Of a stretch of DNA of 64,000 nucleotides, positions 12,701 through 23,565 are shown piece by piece. A program made the translations under genes and the position numbers. This DNA is from Lycium barbarum. Lineage: Eukaryota > Streptophyta > Magnoliopsida > Solanales > Solanaceae. The stretch spans positions 123,631,657 through 123,695,656 of the forward strand of contig NC_083345.1 of the NCBI RefSeq assembly GCF_019175385.1. The letters run 5' to 3'. The notes beneath the pieces were generated by a model, which ran no database searches, was not told where the DNA came from, and was given only the letters and a program-made list of their open reading frames with translations. Position 1 is the stretch's first letter. The number at the start of each line of letters is the position of its first letter.

Positions 12701-15363
12701 TAATGCCCTTCGGCTTAAAAAAATACCGGCTCCACCTATCAGCGTTTGGTCAACCGCATGTTTGAACACCAAATAGAGAGATCCATGGAAGTTTATATAG
12801 ATGACATGGTCGTTAAGTCCCTGCGAGCAGAGGACCATTTGAAATTTTTGCAGGAAACTTTCAGCATATTAAAAAAGTACAACATGAAGCTGAACCCGAA
12901 AAAATGTGCCTTCGGAGTCGGATCGAGCAAATTTCTCGGATTCATAGTATCAAATCGGGGAATCGAAATCAACCTAGATAAGATAAAGGCCATTGAAGAT
13001 ATCACCGTGATCAATGACATCAAAGGGGTACAAAGATTGACAGGACGAATAGCTGCCCTAAGCCGATTCATCTCTAGATCCTCGGACAAAAGTCATCGAT
13101 TTTTCTCGTTGCGAAAGAAAAAGACTGACTTTGCATGGAGCCCCGAATGTCAGATGGACTTAGCAGAAATCAAATGGTACTTATCAAGCCCACCTCTACT
13201 CCGCACGCCGAACGTTAACGAGCAGTTGTATCTATACTTGGCGGTGTCCGAGATAGCGGTGAGCGGTGTCCTGGTTCGAGAGGAGAAAGGTACGCAATAC
13301 CCGGTTTACTATGTAAATAGAACCTTCGGTGACGCCGAAACCAAGTACCCACATTTGGAGAAACTAGCTTTGGCTTTATTGAGTGCATCTAGAAAATTAA
13401 AACCTTACTTTCAGTGTCATCCCATATGCGTCGTAACGTCGTACCCCCTAAGGAACGTCATGCATAAACCCGAACTCTTAGGCCGACTACCAAATTGGGC
13501 TGTGGAGATTAGCGGGTATGATATCGAACACAAACCCCGAACTGCAATCAAATCCCAAATCCTGGCAGATTTCGTGGCCGATTTTGCACCGGCCATGATC
13601 CCCGAGGTCGACAAGGAGATGTTTCTTGCCTCGAGGACTAGCACGGGAGTCTGGACCCTTTACACGGATGGTGCGTCTAATGTAAAAGGGTCCGGGTTAG
13701 GGATCGTTCTCAAACCTCCCTCAAGTGACATAATAAGACAATCTATTAGATCGACTGATTTAACTAACAACGAAGCTGAGTATGAGGCTATGATTGCAGG
13801 TTTAGAACTGGCTAAAAACTTGGGAGCCGAGATCATCGAGGCCAAATGCGATTCTCTCCTGGCATTCAACCAAACGAACGGAACCTTCGAAATCAAGAAT
13901 GATCGAATGCGGAGATATCAGGAAAAATTGCAGGTTATCCTTCGCCGGTTTAAGGAGTGGACGTCGGAACAGGTACCCCGGGATCAGAATAATGAGGCGG
14001 ATGCCCTGACAAATCTGGGATCCTCCGTAGAATCGGATGGGTTTAATTCAGGAGCTGTGGTGCAATTGACAAAATCCGTCATAGAGACCGGCCACGCCGA
14101 GATAAACTCGACCAACCTCACTTGGGATTGGAGGAATATATACATAGACTATCTTCAAACAGGAAAGCTACCATCCGATGCTAAGGAATTAAGAGCTCTC
14201 CGAACCAAAGCAGCTAGATTTTGTTTGGTCGATGGCCAGTTATACAGAAGGTCATTCCACGGCCCCTTGGCGAGATGCCTGGGGCCAGGAGAAACCGACT
14301 ACGTTCTGAGGGAAGTTCATGAGGGGACTTGCGGGAACCATTCAGGAGCTGATTCATTGGTCCGCAAGCTGATCAGAGCGGAATACTACTGGAACAAGAT
14401 GGAGAAAGACGCCAAAACCTTCGTTCGAAAATGTAACGAATGCCAAAGGCACGCCCCGTCAATACACTAACCCGGGGAAGAGCACCATCCGATCCTTTCC
14501 CCATGGCCGTTCATGAAATGGGGCATGAATATAGTAGGACCTTTGTCATGGGCCCCAGGTAAGATGCAATTTATTTTACTTATGACTGATTATTTCTCTA
14601 AATGGGTCGAAGCACAGGCACTCGAGAAAGTCAGGAAAAAAGAGGTCATAGATTTCATTTACGACCATATAATCTATCAATTCAGGGTACCAGCGGAGAT
14701 CGCGTGTGATAACGGGAAGCAGTTCATAGGTAGCAAGGTCAGCAAGTTTTTTGAAGAATACAAAATCAAAAAAATCTTATCAACCCGGTATTACCCGAGC
14801 ACGAATGGCCAGGCTGAGTCTACCAATAAAACTATACTACAGAATTTAAAGAAAAGACTGGCCGGCTCTATGCACCGATGGAAGGAGGTTCTGCCCGAGG
14901 TTTTATGGGCTTATCGTACAACGGTAAGACCAAGCACTGGGGAAACTCCGTTTTCCCTTGTATACGGAGCCGAGGCCCTGATACCCGTCAAAGTTGATGA
15001 GCCAAGCTTAAGATTCCGTTATGCCACCGAAGACTCGAACCATGAAGCAATGTTTGTCAATCTGAATCTCGTGGACAAAAGGAGGGAAGCTATTTATATC
15101 CGGATAGTCGCACAAAAACAAAGGATGCAAAGATATTATAACCAGAGGACCAACCTCCGGCATTTTCAGATTGGGGACTTGGTACTGAGGAAGGTCACAC
15201 TTTATACGAAGAACCCTCACGAAGGGAAATTAGCCCCGAATTGAGAAGGACCGTACCGAGTCACCGGAATAACCGAGAAAGGTTCTTATCAGCTCGAGAA
15301 CGAAAGCGGACAACGGCTGAAACACAACTGGAATGTAACACACCTAGAACGATATTACTGTTA
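9762..15363 (+). pseudogene. Tat gag-pol, broken
   Basis: Coding pieces in order. Gag N-terminus 9762-10037 (Gln-rich coiled coil, stop TAG). Gag core 10226-10735 (KYNGTTDPNEH...WYHNL). Gag end with a CX3H...GHxxxDC knuckle near 11200-11250. Protease with DPGSSA at about 11596 and LLGRP at 11811. RT from about 12150, including CIDYKYLN, MPFG and YIDD at about 12796. A degenerate first RNase H around 13290-13580. A second RNase H with TDGAS at about 13663 and NNEAEYEA. Integrase HHCC near 14310-14450 and the D,D,E core 14513-15000 (TDYFSKW, CDNGKQF, NGQAES). In-frame stops lie at about 10035, 10939, 11581, 11821, 11998, 12400, 14468 and 15242. Frameshifts lie near 10225, 10700 and 12720. The ATG at 9762 is preferred because the upstream in-frame TTG is not a plant start. 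The function once was retrotransposition through an RNA intermediate. Confidence 0.9.
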
Positions 15364-16434
15364 AAGGTACGAATAACTTTTCTTTTGTTTTCTTCTCTGT
15401 CGATCTAACCACGCAGGGATACAGTCCGAGGGACAACGAAGCAGCACAATGGAAATTGGGAAGTCATAGACTTAGGACTGAAAGCACGTGCTGCACTCTT
15501 TTTCCCTTTGACCGTTTTGTCCCGAAGTGGGTTTTCGCCAAGGTTTTTAATGAGGCAGCGCTGAACAGCGTGCTACGCATATAGGGCATACCGATCAAAG
15601 ATCGGAGACCGGGGACTGCACATACCGAGCTAATAGTACCCGAGCCCTCATACTTCGGACTCGAATACTAGGGGACTGTTATACTATGAGTTAAGTGATA
15701 ACTATGTAAAAGTCAAGGCCTGAACGATAAGATCAGATGTAAGGACCAAACGATCGATTGAATCGTGTCCACTTAGTTTGTTTTTGCCGCGGCAACAGTT
15801 ATGAATGCATCTCTGGCCGATTTTTCAATAAAAATCCAAGGCATGAACGATAGGATCAGATGTAAGGACCAAACGATCGATTGAATCGTGTCCACTTAGT
15901 TTGTTCTTGTCACGGCAACAATTGCGAATGCATCTCTGGCCGATTTTTCAGTAAAAAGCTTACTACGATCAAAGGGATCTAATGTTGCCAAATACCGAAA
16001 AACTATGGCTTAAACAACTAAAGACTACGGTCTAAACTATGGCGTCAACAGTTAAAGACTACGGTCTAAAAAACATATGCAAGCTCGAAAGCTGCGACGT
16101 AAACGGTTAAAGATCTTAAAGACTACGGTCTAAAAAATGCAAAAATGTCGTGATCGGGTCTATCTTGAAAATTATAAATAAAGCAATGACTAAAGTCAAC
16201 ACAGACTAAAACCCAATCATGAGCCGTTACCACTTGAATTTTATTCTAGCCAAAACAAATATGGCAAATTATAATGATGGCATAAACCGAACAAACATTG
16301 AACTGAGGAGTACTTTGGAAATATCAAATACAAATTTTAATTTTCATTCATACATATATAAAGTAGATTTACAAAGGCTTGGACTAACAACCTTAAAACA
16401 AAAAAAACAAAAAAAAACAAAACAAAAAGAATAG
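15364..16434. other. Non-coding spacer between pol and antisense gene 1, with tandem repeats
   Basis: Contains an exact-register tandem duplication with period 123 bp (15715-15960) and three copies of aaagactacggtctaaa at about 16020-16130. An unresolved TG-rich block lies around 15420-15680. No coding function is visible on the plus strand. Confidence 0.6.
15715..15960. repeat. 123 bp tandem duplication inside Tat element
   Basis: Two copies starting aaggc(c/a)tgaacgata and ending cgatttttca(a/g)taaaaa, differing at a handful of sites. Lies between integrase and the antisense genes. Confidence 0.85.
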
Positions 16435-19255
16435 ACATAAGGCCCACAAGCCCAATCTTCAGCCGATCCTTCAGTTTCTTCCCTGGCTGAGTCAAGGTCG
16501 GGATCCGAATCCTCGGGGTCGAATACAGCCTTTGCTTCTGCTTTGAGCATTTTTGCCTCCTCGATCAAATCCGACAAGTCCACTCCAGTGGCTTGGATTT
16601 CTTCGAGAGTTTCTCTCCGGGATAAGCACCGCACATACTCTGCTCGTTTTGCACTGACTTTCTCGGTAGCAGTCACGTTGGTCTTATACTGCTCTAGTAT
16701 ATTATCATAGCCCGAGAACTGGTCAATAGCCTTTACATGTTCACCTTGCAGGTCGGTGATAACCCAGCTCAGTCTATCTCGTTCAGCTTCGGCCGCAGCA
16801 AACGACGAGTTAAGTCCGTCTACTTGTTCCGCCATCGCCCGAAGCTGCTCTGTGAGAACATCCCGCTCGGCTACAGCACCGATCGTCGTATCATGGAAGG
16901 CATCAAAATCGGGCTTAATCCCATCAAGCTCTGCTCGAAGTTGATCAATTTGGCTAGCATAAGCCCGGGCCTGAGAAGCAAGAACATTAGCATCAGCTAT
17001 TAAAGATTTATTGTAAACTTCGAAAGCCTTTACCTTCTCTGCCAACTCGTTACGTTCCCGTTTGGCCTCGGCAGCTTCGTTTCGAGCCGCTGCTAAATCC
17101 AATTTAAGGATAGAAAGATCAGGAAGAGACGAGATATATTGTTACTTCTTCTCATATAGATTCATAAGCTCGTCCACCTCCCGACTCTTACTTTTGAGCT
17201 CCTCCTTAAGTCGGCCCACTTCGTGCCTAAGCTGGTGGAAGCTTACATGATGAAGCACAGAGGCCTATAAGGGAAAAAGGAATGGTTATTAAAATGGGGC
17301 GTGAAATTAAAAGCTGAGTAAAAAGAACATATGGACGATACTTACCCGGTTCAATGCCTGCTGAGCCTCGTTGAAAAGGCATGATTCGCTGACTTCGGCC
17401 ATTTTCTTACGGTCATCTTAGGACACCAGAGGGTACAAATAGTTGGCCACCCCAACTGGCCCCAATAGCATGTTCATACCGGCTGGCACCTTGAAAGTGA
17501 TTAGCCTTTTCCGATTCGAGTCGGTACTAGGGGCAGGAAATGATTTCTACAACTTGGGACCAGAATTAACCCCGAAATGGTTGGCCACGGGGATGAGAAA
17601 ATGCTCGAAACCCGACATACTCGGACCGGGTATTTCATAACCTTCATAACCGGTTGCCCCTTCCTCGGTCATCTTGCCTTTGCCTTTTTCAATATCGGCG
17701 GGAATATCCACCAATAGGGGCGGAGAGTCCTGTATACAAATTATTGTTTCAGACGAGGCCACAACTTGTATCGGAAGGACAGAACCAATACCATACAAAG
17801 GCGGAATGTTAGGTACCTTCGAGCTTGGTACCGAGGAAGCTGCATTCGATCCCGCAGCTGCGGATGGCGGCCTTTCAGAACTGCGAGCAGAAGTATGCTC
17901 TGTCGAAGGATCTATAGATACCCCGACCTTCGGCCTGGTGATCCCTACGTCTGCCGGTCTCGAGACATCCCTCGAACCCGCCAATGGTGGGGTAGCCGCA
18001 GCAGAGCCGGTCAACTCCTACTTAAGAAGCTCGTCCACATGACGATGCCCGACAAATGCCTGGTCATCATCGTCGGAATAATCCAATAGTTGACCGACAA
18101 CCTCGGCTTCCAGATTCCGGGCCGAGACATCTTCTGAAGAATTTTCTCTGATAGTGAGCCTCGATTTTTTCCTGACCTGCGAAGAGGCTCGAGAAGATTC
18201 GGAAGATCGTCTTTTCTTTCTTTCAGCTATGACTCCCTGATCAGGATCTTCGGTATCTTGCTCGTTGGCCGAGGCCTTGGCAGCCTCCTGGCACCGAATT
18301 CTGGTGGCCTTTGACAGACCTGTGAATCGAAAAGAAGAACAGTCTTTACTTATCTAACTTGGCGTAGAAGACGGGACAATGCTCTAAGGGAAAAAATTAC
18401 TATGGGTTCTGGCCTCCCACCGGGACCGGGACAAGCGTCTCCAGGTACGCTCGACGTAAGTGAGTTGGGAACAGATTTTCCCGACCCACTGATCAAAGTT
18501 AGGAACCGCACCGAGAGTTCGGGAAAGCACTATAATATACACAGGCAGATAAAATATTTAGTGCAAGTACAGGCATATGGTCATATCGTACTAAAGTAAA
18601 ATTACTTACGGTTCGAGTTCCATTTCTCAAGAAACGGCAACTTATCAGCGGGAATCAAATCCGTTGTCCTGATTCGGACAAACCTCCCCTACCAGCCTCG
18701 ATCCCTATCTTCGTCCAGATCGGAGAAGGGCACTTTTTTGGCTCTCTTTGAGAGCTTAATCATGCCCCCTCTAAAGACTCGGGGACTATATATCCGGAGT
18801 AGATGATGCACCGTGAATGGAGCATTCACGTTTGAAGTGAAGTAACAGAGGAGCACAACGATCCTCCAAAATGACGGGTGAATTTGGCCGAGAGTAACCT
18901 CATACTATTTGCAGAAATCTACCACCACGGGATCGAGTGTGCTAAATGTGAAAAGATAGGTATAAACACTTAAATACCCCTCCATATAGGTCGTTATGGC
19001 TTCATCCTAGTCAGGAATAACGACCTCCTTATCCTTCCAACCGCAATCGACCTTGACTTGCTCGAGTTTATTCTGAGGTATCGTGCACAAATAAGTCGAT
19101 ATTTCGACACCTCGATCCCCTTGTTGAGAAGGTTTCTCGACCTTGAAATCCCGGATATTTGAGCAATCTTGAGGAATGAAATCGGTCAATACTGGCTCTG
19201 GTTTTGGAGCTGAGGAGGTCTCACTGGTTTTAGCCTTTGAAGATTTGCTCGTCAA
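16435..19255 (-). pseudogene. Tat antisense gene 1 (aORF1): PF04195-like domain plus coiled coil, broken
   Basis: Read leftwards from an ATG at 19255. Exon 1 (19255 to about 18608) gives a Ser/Lys-rich start. A conserved globular domain follows with VDCGW, TTYMEGYLSVYTY, LGQI, NAPFT and RGGMIKL. It ends EKWNSNR at a donor gtaagtaa. After an intron, an acceptor near 18320 leads to a basic/acidic linker, a Ser/Pro-rich region (17547-18014) and a donor gtaagtat at 17343. The last part, 17265-16435, is a long heptad-rich coiled coil (RNELAEKVKAFE and later repeats). In-frame stops occur at 19007, in exon 1 twice more, near 18020 and near 17145. The domain resembles the family described as putative gypsy-type transposon (PF04195); this is from memory and untested. 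It is a paralogue of aORF2. The biochemical function is unknown. Confidence 0.7.
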
Positions 19256-19431
19256 TTCAGAAGTATGATGGTAAGAAGGTTTGAATGAAGATTTGAAGAT
19301 TGAGTAGGTAACTGATAAGGAGATATGAAGATTTGAAGGTATGAAGGTTTGAAGATATGAAGATCAAAGTGCACAAAGGTAAAATTCTCTTCGGTAAAAA
19401 TCAGAAAGTAAAAAATGAGAGGGAAAACTTG

Positions 19432-19439
19432 CTTTTATA
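19432..19439 (-). promoter_or_regulatory. TATA box of antisense gene 1
   Basis: The minus strand reads TATAAAAG here, 177 nt upstream of the ATG at 19255. aORF2 has the same arrangement. Inferred from position and sequence only. Confidence 0.5.
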
Positions 19440-20212
19440 GAGTGGGGCTGAGACGGTTTGCCTTCCATAACCGTCCCCAGAACCAACAGGGTCTTAACAC
19501 GTGCTGATGTCAGACGGATGGGATGGATGTGACCTTGATCTTATCCAACCATGGGGAGTGTACGCGAGAAGGAACCGGGGGTACAGCTCGATCAACAGAT
19601 CGAACTTAAGCAAGTCGACCTTCCGATGGGGCCTCGGTCAGGCTCACCCGCAAATATCACTATGATCAAGTAAAGATTCTGTATCGATTGCAAAAGATGT
19701 GGTCTCGAATCAATTACGGTCGAATGCTGGGTAAAATGCTCAAGCATGGCAGCCGGTAGTGAAAACATTTCGATTTTTTTTTTTAATTATAGAACAACAG
19801 ATTATTGATCGAATATTTCAAGGACATATACAAAAATTCAAGTACAAACAACGCACATGGAAGGCTCAATCAAGTCCAATAAAGACCAATTCGCAACGTC
19901 CCATTAAAAGTTGTTCCATCTCACAAAATCCCGACTAGGTCGGATACATCAGTATGACAGGAAAAAATGGGAAAAGCCTTACTCTACTGTTAATAATTGG
20001 AAAGCAAAAGCAAAACAACAACACCCCTAACCGACCTAGGAAATCGAAGGTTGAGATCTTCAGCCTATTCCACGGGATACGGCGATAACGCATGATACCG
20101 ATCAGATATTCCCATGACTTGCCCCTGAGTCAGATAAACCGGGGATATTCGACCCCAGTAGATCTTCTTCATCAAGCACTATTGTTGGCGGAGCTTCACC
20201 AAAAGGCATTTC
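19440..20212. other. Spacer between the two antisense genes
   Basis: No ORF. Upstream region of antisense gene 1 (19440-19740) and downstream region of antisense gene 2. Contains a TT-rich stretch at about 19770. Confidence 0.5.
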
Positions 20213-21256
20213 TCAATGGTTTTCCATGATATGACGAGTTCGAACCCGAGTTCTGACCCCCGAATGCCTAACTGGGAAACTTCCCATCTCTCTGCGTCCA
20301 GGTGCCCTCGGTGGCGCAGATGCTTTTCTTCCCTGAGCAATATCCTTGGCCACCAACTTTCCCTTGGAAGCCTTCCTCATCTGAAGTCCTGAAAATAAAA
20401 TACATTGGGTCAAAACATATTATAGGGGAATGAGGTTCGAAACAATCAAATTAAGAGACTACCATGGTTTTGCCTTTCCACACTTCGGGTGCCATGCTTC
20501 TCCAAGAACGGCCCACGTTACAAGAAGCTCGAAGAAGGGCAATCACCCATTCAAAATAGCCATAAAGAGCTCGAGTTTAACTGAATTTGGTGAATGGTTC
20601 CACACTTCAGGAAAATCGGCAGACGATGGACGGTGAAGTTGAGCTGTACGTATCATCACAAACCGATGCAGCCACCCTCGGTCATAATTGTCTTCGGGAT
20701 CGATCAGGCTTCGACTCCCCCTGGGAACCATATGAACAATTCCCTCTCGGATCACCCAAGGTATGTATATGTGAAGCAAATGGTCGAGGGTGAAGGCGAC
20801 TCCAGCCAGATTAGCCAACATCTCGATGCAATACACAAGTCTCCAAACCTGTGGGGCGACCTGGCCGATACATATTCGATACCGGCGATAGAAGTCCTCG
20901 ATCACTCGATGAACAGAGAGAGTGAACCCTATGGAAAAATGATAAGTGTATGACAACGAGTAACCGGCAATGTGGTGATTAATTTTCACACCGTCCCCAA
21001 CAGGGCGAACGTCAACATCTGCGCCTAAGTTGCAATCTTCTCTGACCACGGTAATGGCGCCGCCATCAATACAAGATTCAAAGTTCTCCACCTAATCAAA
21101 ATGATGAAGTATTTTGTAGTCGTTCGTATAGATAAAACCCGATGGGAGACTACTAGCAGCAAGAGATTCTAGCCCGGGGTCAAAACCAGCAGCTCCCGTT
21201 GATGACATAAACGAGTCCTGATCTTCACCTTGAATCAGTAATGGAACGTAAGCCAT
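20213..21256 (-). pseudogene. Tat antisense gene 2 (aORF2): paralogue of aORF1, broken
   Basis: ATG at 21256. Exon 1 runs to about 20468 and includes TYHFSIGFTLSVHRVIEDFY, RICIGQVAPQVWRLVY, FTLDHLLHIYIP and DPEDNYDRGWLHRF, then NVGRSWRSMAPEVWKGKTM. A short intron follows (donor gtagtctc, acceptor ttttcag at about 20394) and a basic tail ends at 20213 (KASKGKLVAKD...). There is an in-frame TAG about 50 codons in (near 21092) and a lesion near 20543. The core aligns residue by residue with aORF1 and with 33931-32620 in the second Tat element. No coiled-coil tail is seen. The role is unknown. It resembles PF04195 by memory. Confidence 0.72.
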
Positions 21257-21422
21257 GTTCGTGGCAGGTTTTTCTTAACAATGAACAGTCAAGCCCTGAT
21301 AAAGGGATATTGAAAAATCAAGGATTACCGCAAGCTCAATTCGGGAATCGCAGAAGGTTTTAAGGAGGAACAAGGTGAGATTGGAAGAAGTGCAGATGCA
21401 TGGAAAAGGAAGAAGACATGGG

Positions 21423-21431
21423 CTTTATATA
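21423..21431 (-). promoter_or_regulatory. TATA box of antisense gene 2
   Basis: The minus strand reads TATATAAAG, 167 nt upstream of the ATG at 21256 and outside the 3' LTR. The spacing is nearly the same as for aORF1. Confidence 0.5.
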
Positions 21432-21626
21432 GGAAGAGAATCAAGAGATCCTGTAGCGTATCAAGGACTCCAGTACAAGGAGGACTCCCCAAAAAGATTT
21501 GGCAGCTGGGTAATGATGACTTAGCATCGGGTAGAGTGAGATTTGACTGAAAGGTCTTGTCCTAGGTAATTGGAGGCGGTTGTTCAACTTAATTTGGGTC
21601 CATTCCCGGCCGTCGGTGATTTTACC

Positions 21627-21647
21627 CCGGGAAATGGGGGGACTATC
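21627..21647 (+). other. Polypurine tract of Tat element
   Basis: gggaaatggggggac directly before the 3' LTR. The equivalent gaaaatgaagggac precedes the LTR of the second Tat remnant at 34105. Confidence 0.75.
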
Positions 21648-22231
21648 CGTATACGGGTAAAATCGAGGATACGGAATAACTCGATTTCCCAATGTCATGG
21701 TTGTGCTCGGGTACAACCCGAGCAGGTCATCGAGAAGGAGTCGTCGAATTCGGATTGGGGACCAGACATTATAGAAAGGGCGGTTAACTGTCATATGAAG
21801 AGGACCGAAATATCCGCCCTCAACCGGATATTTCGGCGGTGATCTCGGCAACAACTGTCACAGATTCCTTTCCTTTGCTTTAGAATTGTATTAGGGTTAG
21901 GACTCCTCTACGATATAAAGAGGAGGTTCTCATCCATTGAGGGGGGTTGGCAATGAAAAGATAGAAAGAGTTCATATCAAAATAAATAAGAATCCTTAGA
22001 AACCATTCTCACTTGTTCTTAAGTCCATCTTTATTGTTCACCTTGTAAGTACTCAACAAAGGGCATCAACCTCGGTTTCTGTACCCGAGGCCAGACATAC
22101 TTAACAGTTGGTCTGACGTGCTTCTTTATTTACTTATTGCCTTATCTTGCTATTTAATCCTTACTTGAATTTAGCCACGTATCTTTGGCATCACGCATAA
22201 ATTTAATTGTTCTCCGTTTTAAAGTTAAACA
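21648..22231 (+). repeat. 3' LTR of the Tat element
   Basis: 584 bp, the same length as the 5' LTR. Starts cgtatacggg, ends agttaaaca, followed by the TSD aattt. Confidence 0.9.
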
Positions 22232-22654
22232 AATTTTACTAACCTTCATAGTATAAATTTACCATTAAAAAAATAAAATGAGGTCCCCATTTACCATGAT
22301 AACTAATAGTATTTCTCAATCCAATCAAATCGCTAAAATTGACAAATAGAAAAAGAAAAATATTTTTGTTACATTGACAGCTAAACCAAAAAACAAAGAC
22401 TTTTTAGTTTGGGAAATCTACATGGTATAGAGAACATTAGGGCTTATTTAAAATTAGTAGCTATACTTTACCTAAATTACATCTCATAGCTAAATTTTGT
22501 ATGTCAATTACACAAGATAACTAATTTAAAATCCATCTCCACTTATTTCATTGTATCAATATTTTCCCTCAACACCCCTTCTCTCTCTCTTCTCCCTCAA
22601 CTCTCTCACCACTGCCTCCTCCACCACCGCCGCTTTTTCTCTCTCCGCCGCCGC

Positions 22655-22985
22655 ATGCTCTGAATCTCCTTGTAGTACTTGCAGACACGATAGATACACC
22701 AGTAGAGAAGGCATGCTGCTACACACAGAATAGCATTTCTTTGAGCCTTGAAGATCGATCTTTCATAGCGGTCTCTCTCAGCAGCAGTACAAATCTCACC
22801 AGTGCACATCAAGCGATGCTCATTCTTCCAATATATATCGAGGAGTTGAAAAACGGCAAAGGGAATGATGAAAAGAGAAGGTTAAAGGGTGAGTGAAATT
22901 AATGAAACGACACGAGATTTGATTGCTTTTGGTGATGGTAATGTAAGGAGAATTGCTATGGCGGCCTCTACTGCCACCACCAGAT
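22655..22985 (-). pseudogene. Captured fragment of a BAP31-like ER membrane protein gene
   Basis: Reading leftwards, one frame gives VVAVEAAIAILLTLPSPKAI, then a second hydrophobic stretch ending IIPFAVFQLLDIYWKNEHRL. It continues with ICTAAERDRYERSIFKAQRN and a third hydrophobic stretch, LCVAACLLYWCIYRVCKYYK. This order of three membrane segments with DIYWKNEHRLMC and ERDRYE(K/R)SI(F/Y)KAQRN matches the plant BAP31/BCAP31-like family (ER membrane, protein export and quality control), by memory. One TAA interrupts the frame between segments one and two, probably from a Gln codon. The N-terminal few residues and everything after EIQSM are missing. No intron is visible. Flanks are transposon sequence, so this is a captured piece, not a gene in place. 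Confidence 0.72.
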
Positions 22986-23089
22986 TTTGTGTATTTTGTA
23001 TTTTTGAATACAAATTATTGTCCAGATCTGATCCGAATGAATACAGTGAATGTATTTTATTTCTTGTATCTTAGATTTAAATGTATTTT

Positions 23090-23290
23090 AACTGTATTCG
23101 TTTTTTTTTTCTAGTGTAAAATACCATGTTTTTTTGTATTTTTCGCCTGTATTTTGAAGAATATTTTTTTTTGTATACAAATGAATATACTGAATTTTAT
23201 TTCTTGTATTCAGTTTTTGAGTGTATTCGTTAGTTTTTTTTAGTGTAAAATTCAGCATTTTGGGGTGTATTTTGAAGGATATTTTTTTTG
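23090..23290. repeat. Two copies of a T-rich block of about 130 bp
   Basis: The order gtattcgtt-poly T-agtgtaaaat...tgtattttgaag(a/g)atatttttt-tgtatac appears twice in direct orientation. Low complexity, part of the TIR element. Confidence 0.6.
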
Positions 23291-23565
23291 TATACAACCG
23301 ATTTTAAATATAATAAAGTGAATACAGTGTAAGAGTAGCTACAATGGAATACATTTGACTTGAATACAACTTAATTGAATATATCTGACTTGAATATAGT
23401 GAAATCTGAACTTGAATACAGTGAAATCTGACTCAGCCGAATTTTGAATACAATCCGAATTATGAATACAATCTACTGTAGCGCGCGAATACAATCTACT
23501 GTAGCTACGAAATCTAATTAGCTAAAGCGTAGCTATGGCAAAAAAAAAAAAAAAAAAAAAAAAAA

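Larger units (their letters stand above)
9066..22231 (+). mobile_element. Complete, decayed Ty3/gypsy retrotransposon, Tat lineage (13.2 kb)
   Basis: Two 584 bp LTRs (9066-9649 and 21648-22231) are flanked by the 5 bp target duplication aattt (9061-9065 and 22232-22236). A primer-binding site follows the 5' LTR and a purine tract precedes the 3' LTR. The plus strand carries gag, protease, RT, two RNase H regions and integrase, ending near 15363. About 6.2 kb of extra sequence lies before the 3' LTR and holds two antisense genes. The second, archaeal-like RNase H (TDGAS motif) and the extra 3' ORFs are hallmarks of the Tat lineage. The LTRs differ at roughly 30 positions by eye (about 5%), so the insertion is perhaps 2-4 million years old depending on the rate used. 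Many stops make it non-autonomous today. Confidence 0.92.
22456..23540. mobile_element. TIR-like element carrying a host gene fragment (Pack-MULE-like)
   Basis: The left end (tagtagctatactttacc) and the reverse complement of the right end (catagctacgctttagc) are imperfect inverted repeats. The interior holds a captured BAP31-like coding piece (minus strand), two copies of a roughly 130 bp T-rich block (23090-23290) and repeated gaatacag motifs. A run of about 27 A follows the right end. No transposase is present and no clear target duplication was found, so the class (Mutator-like) is inferred. Confidence 0.5.
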
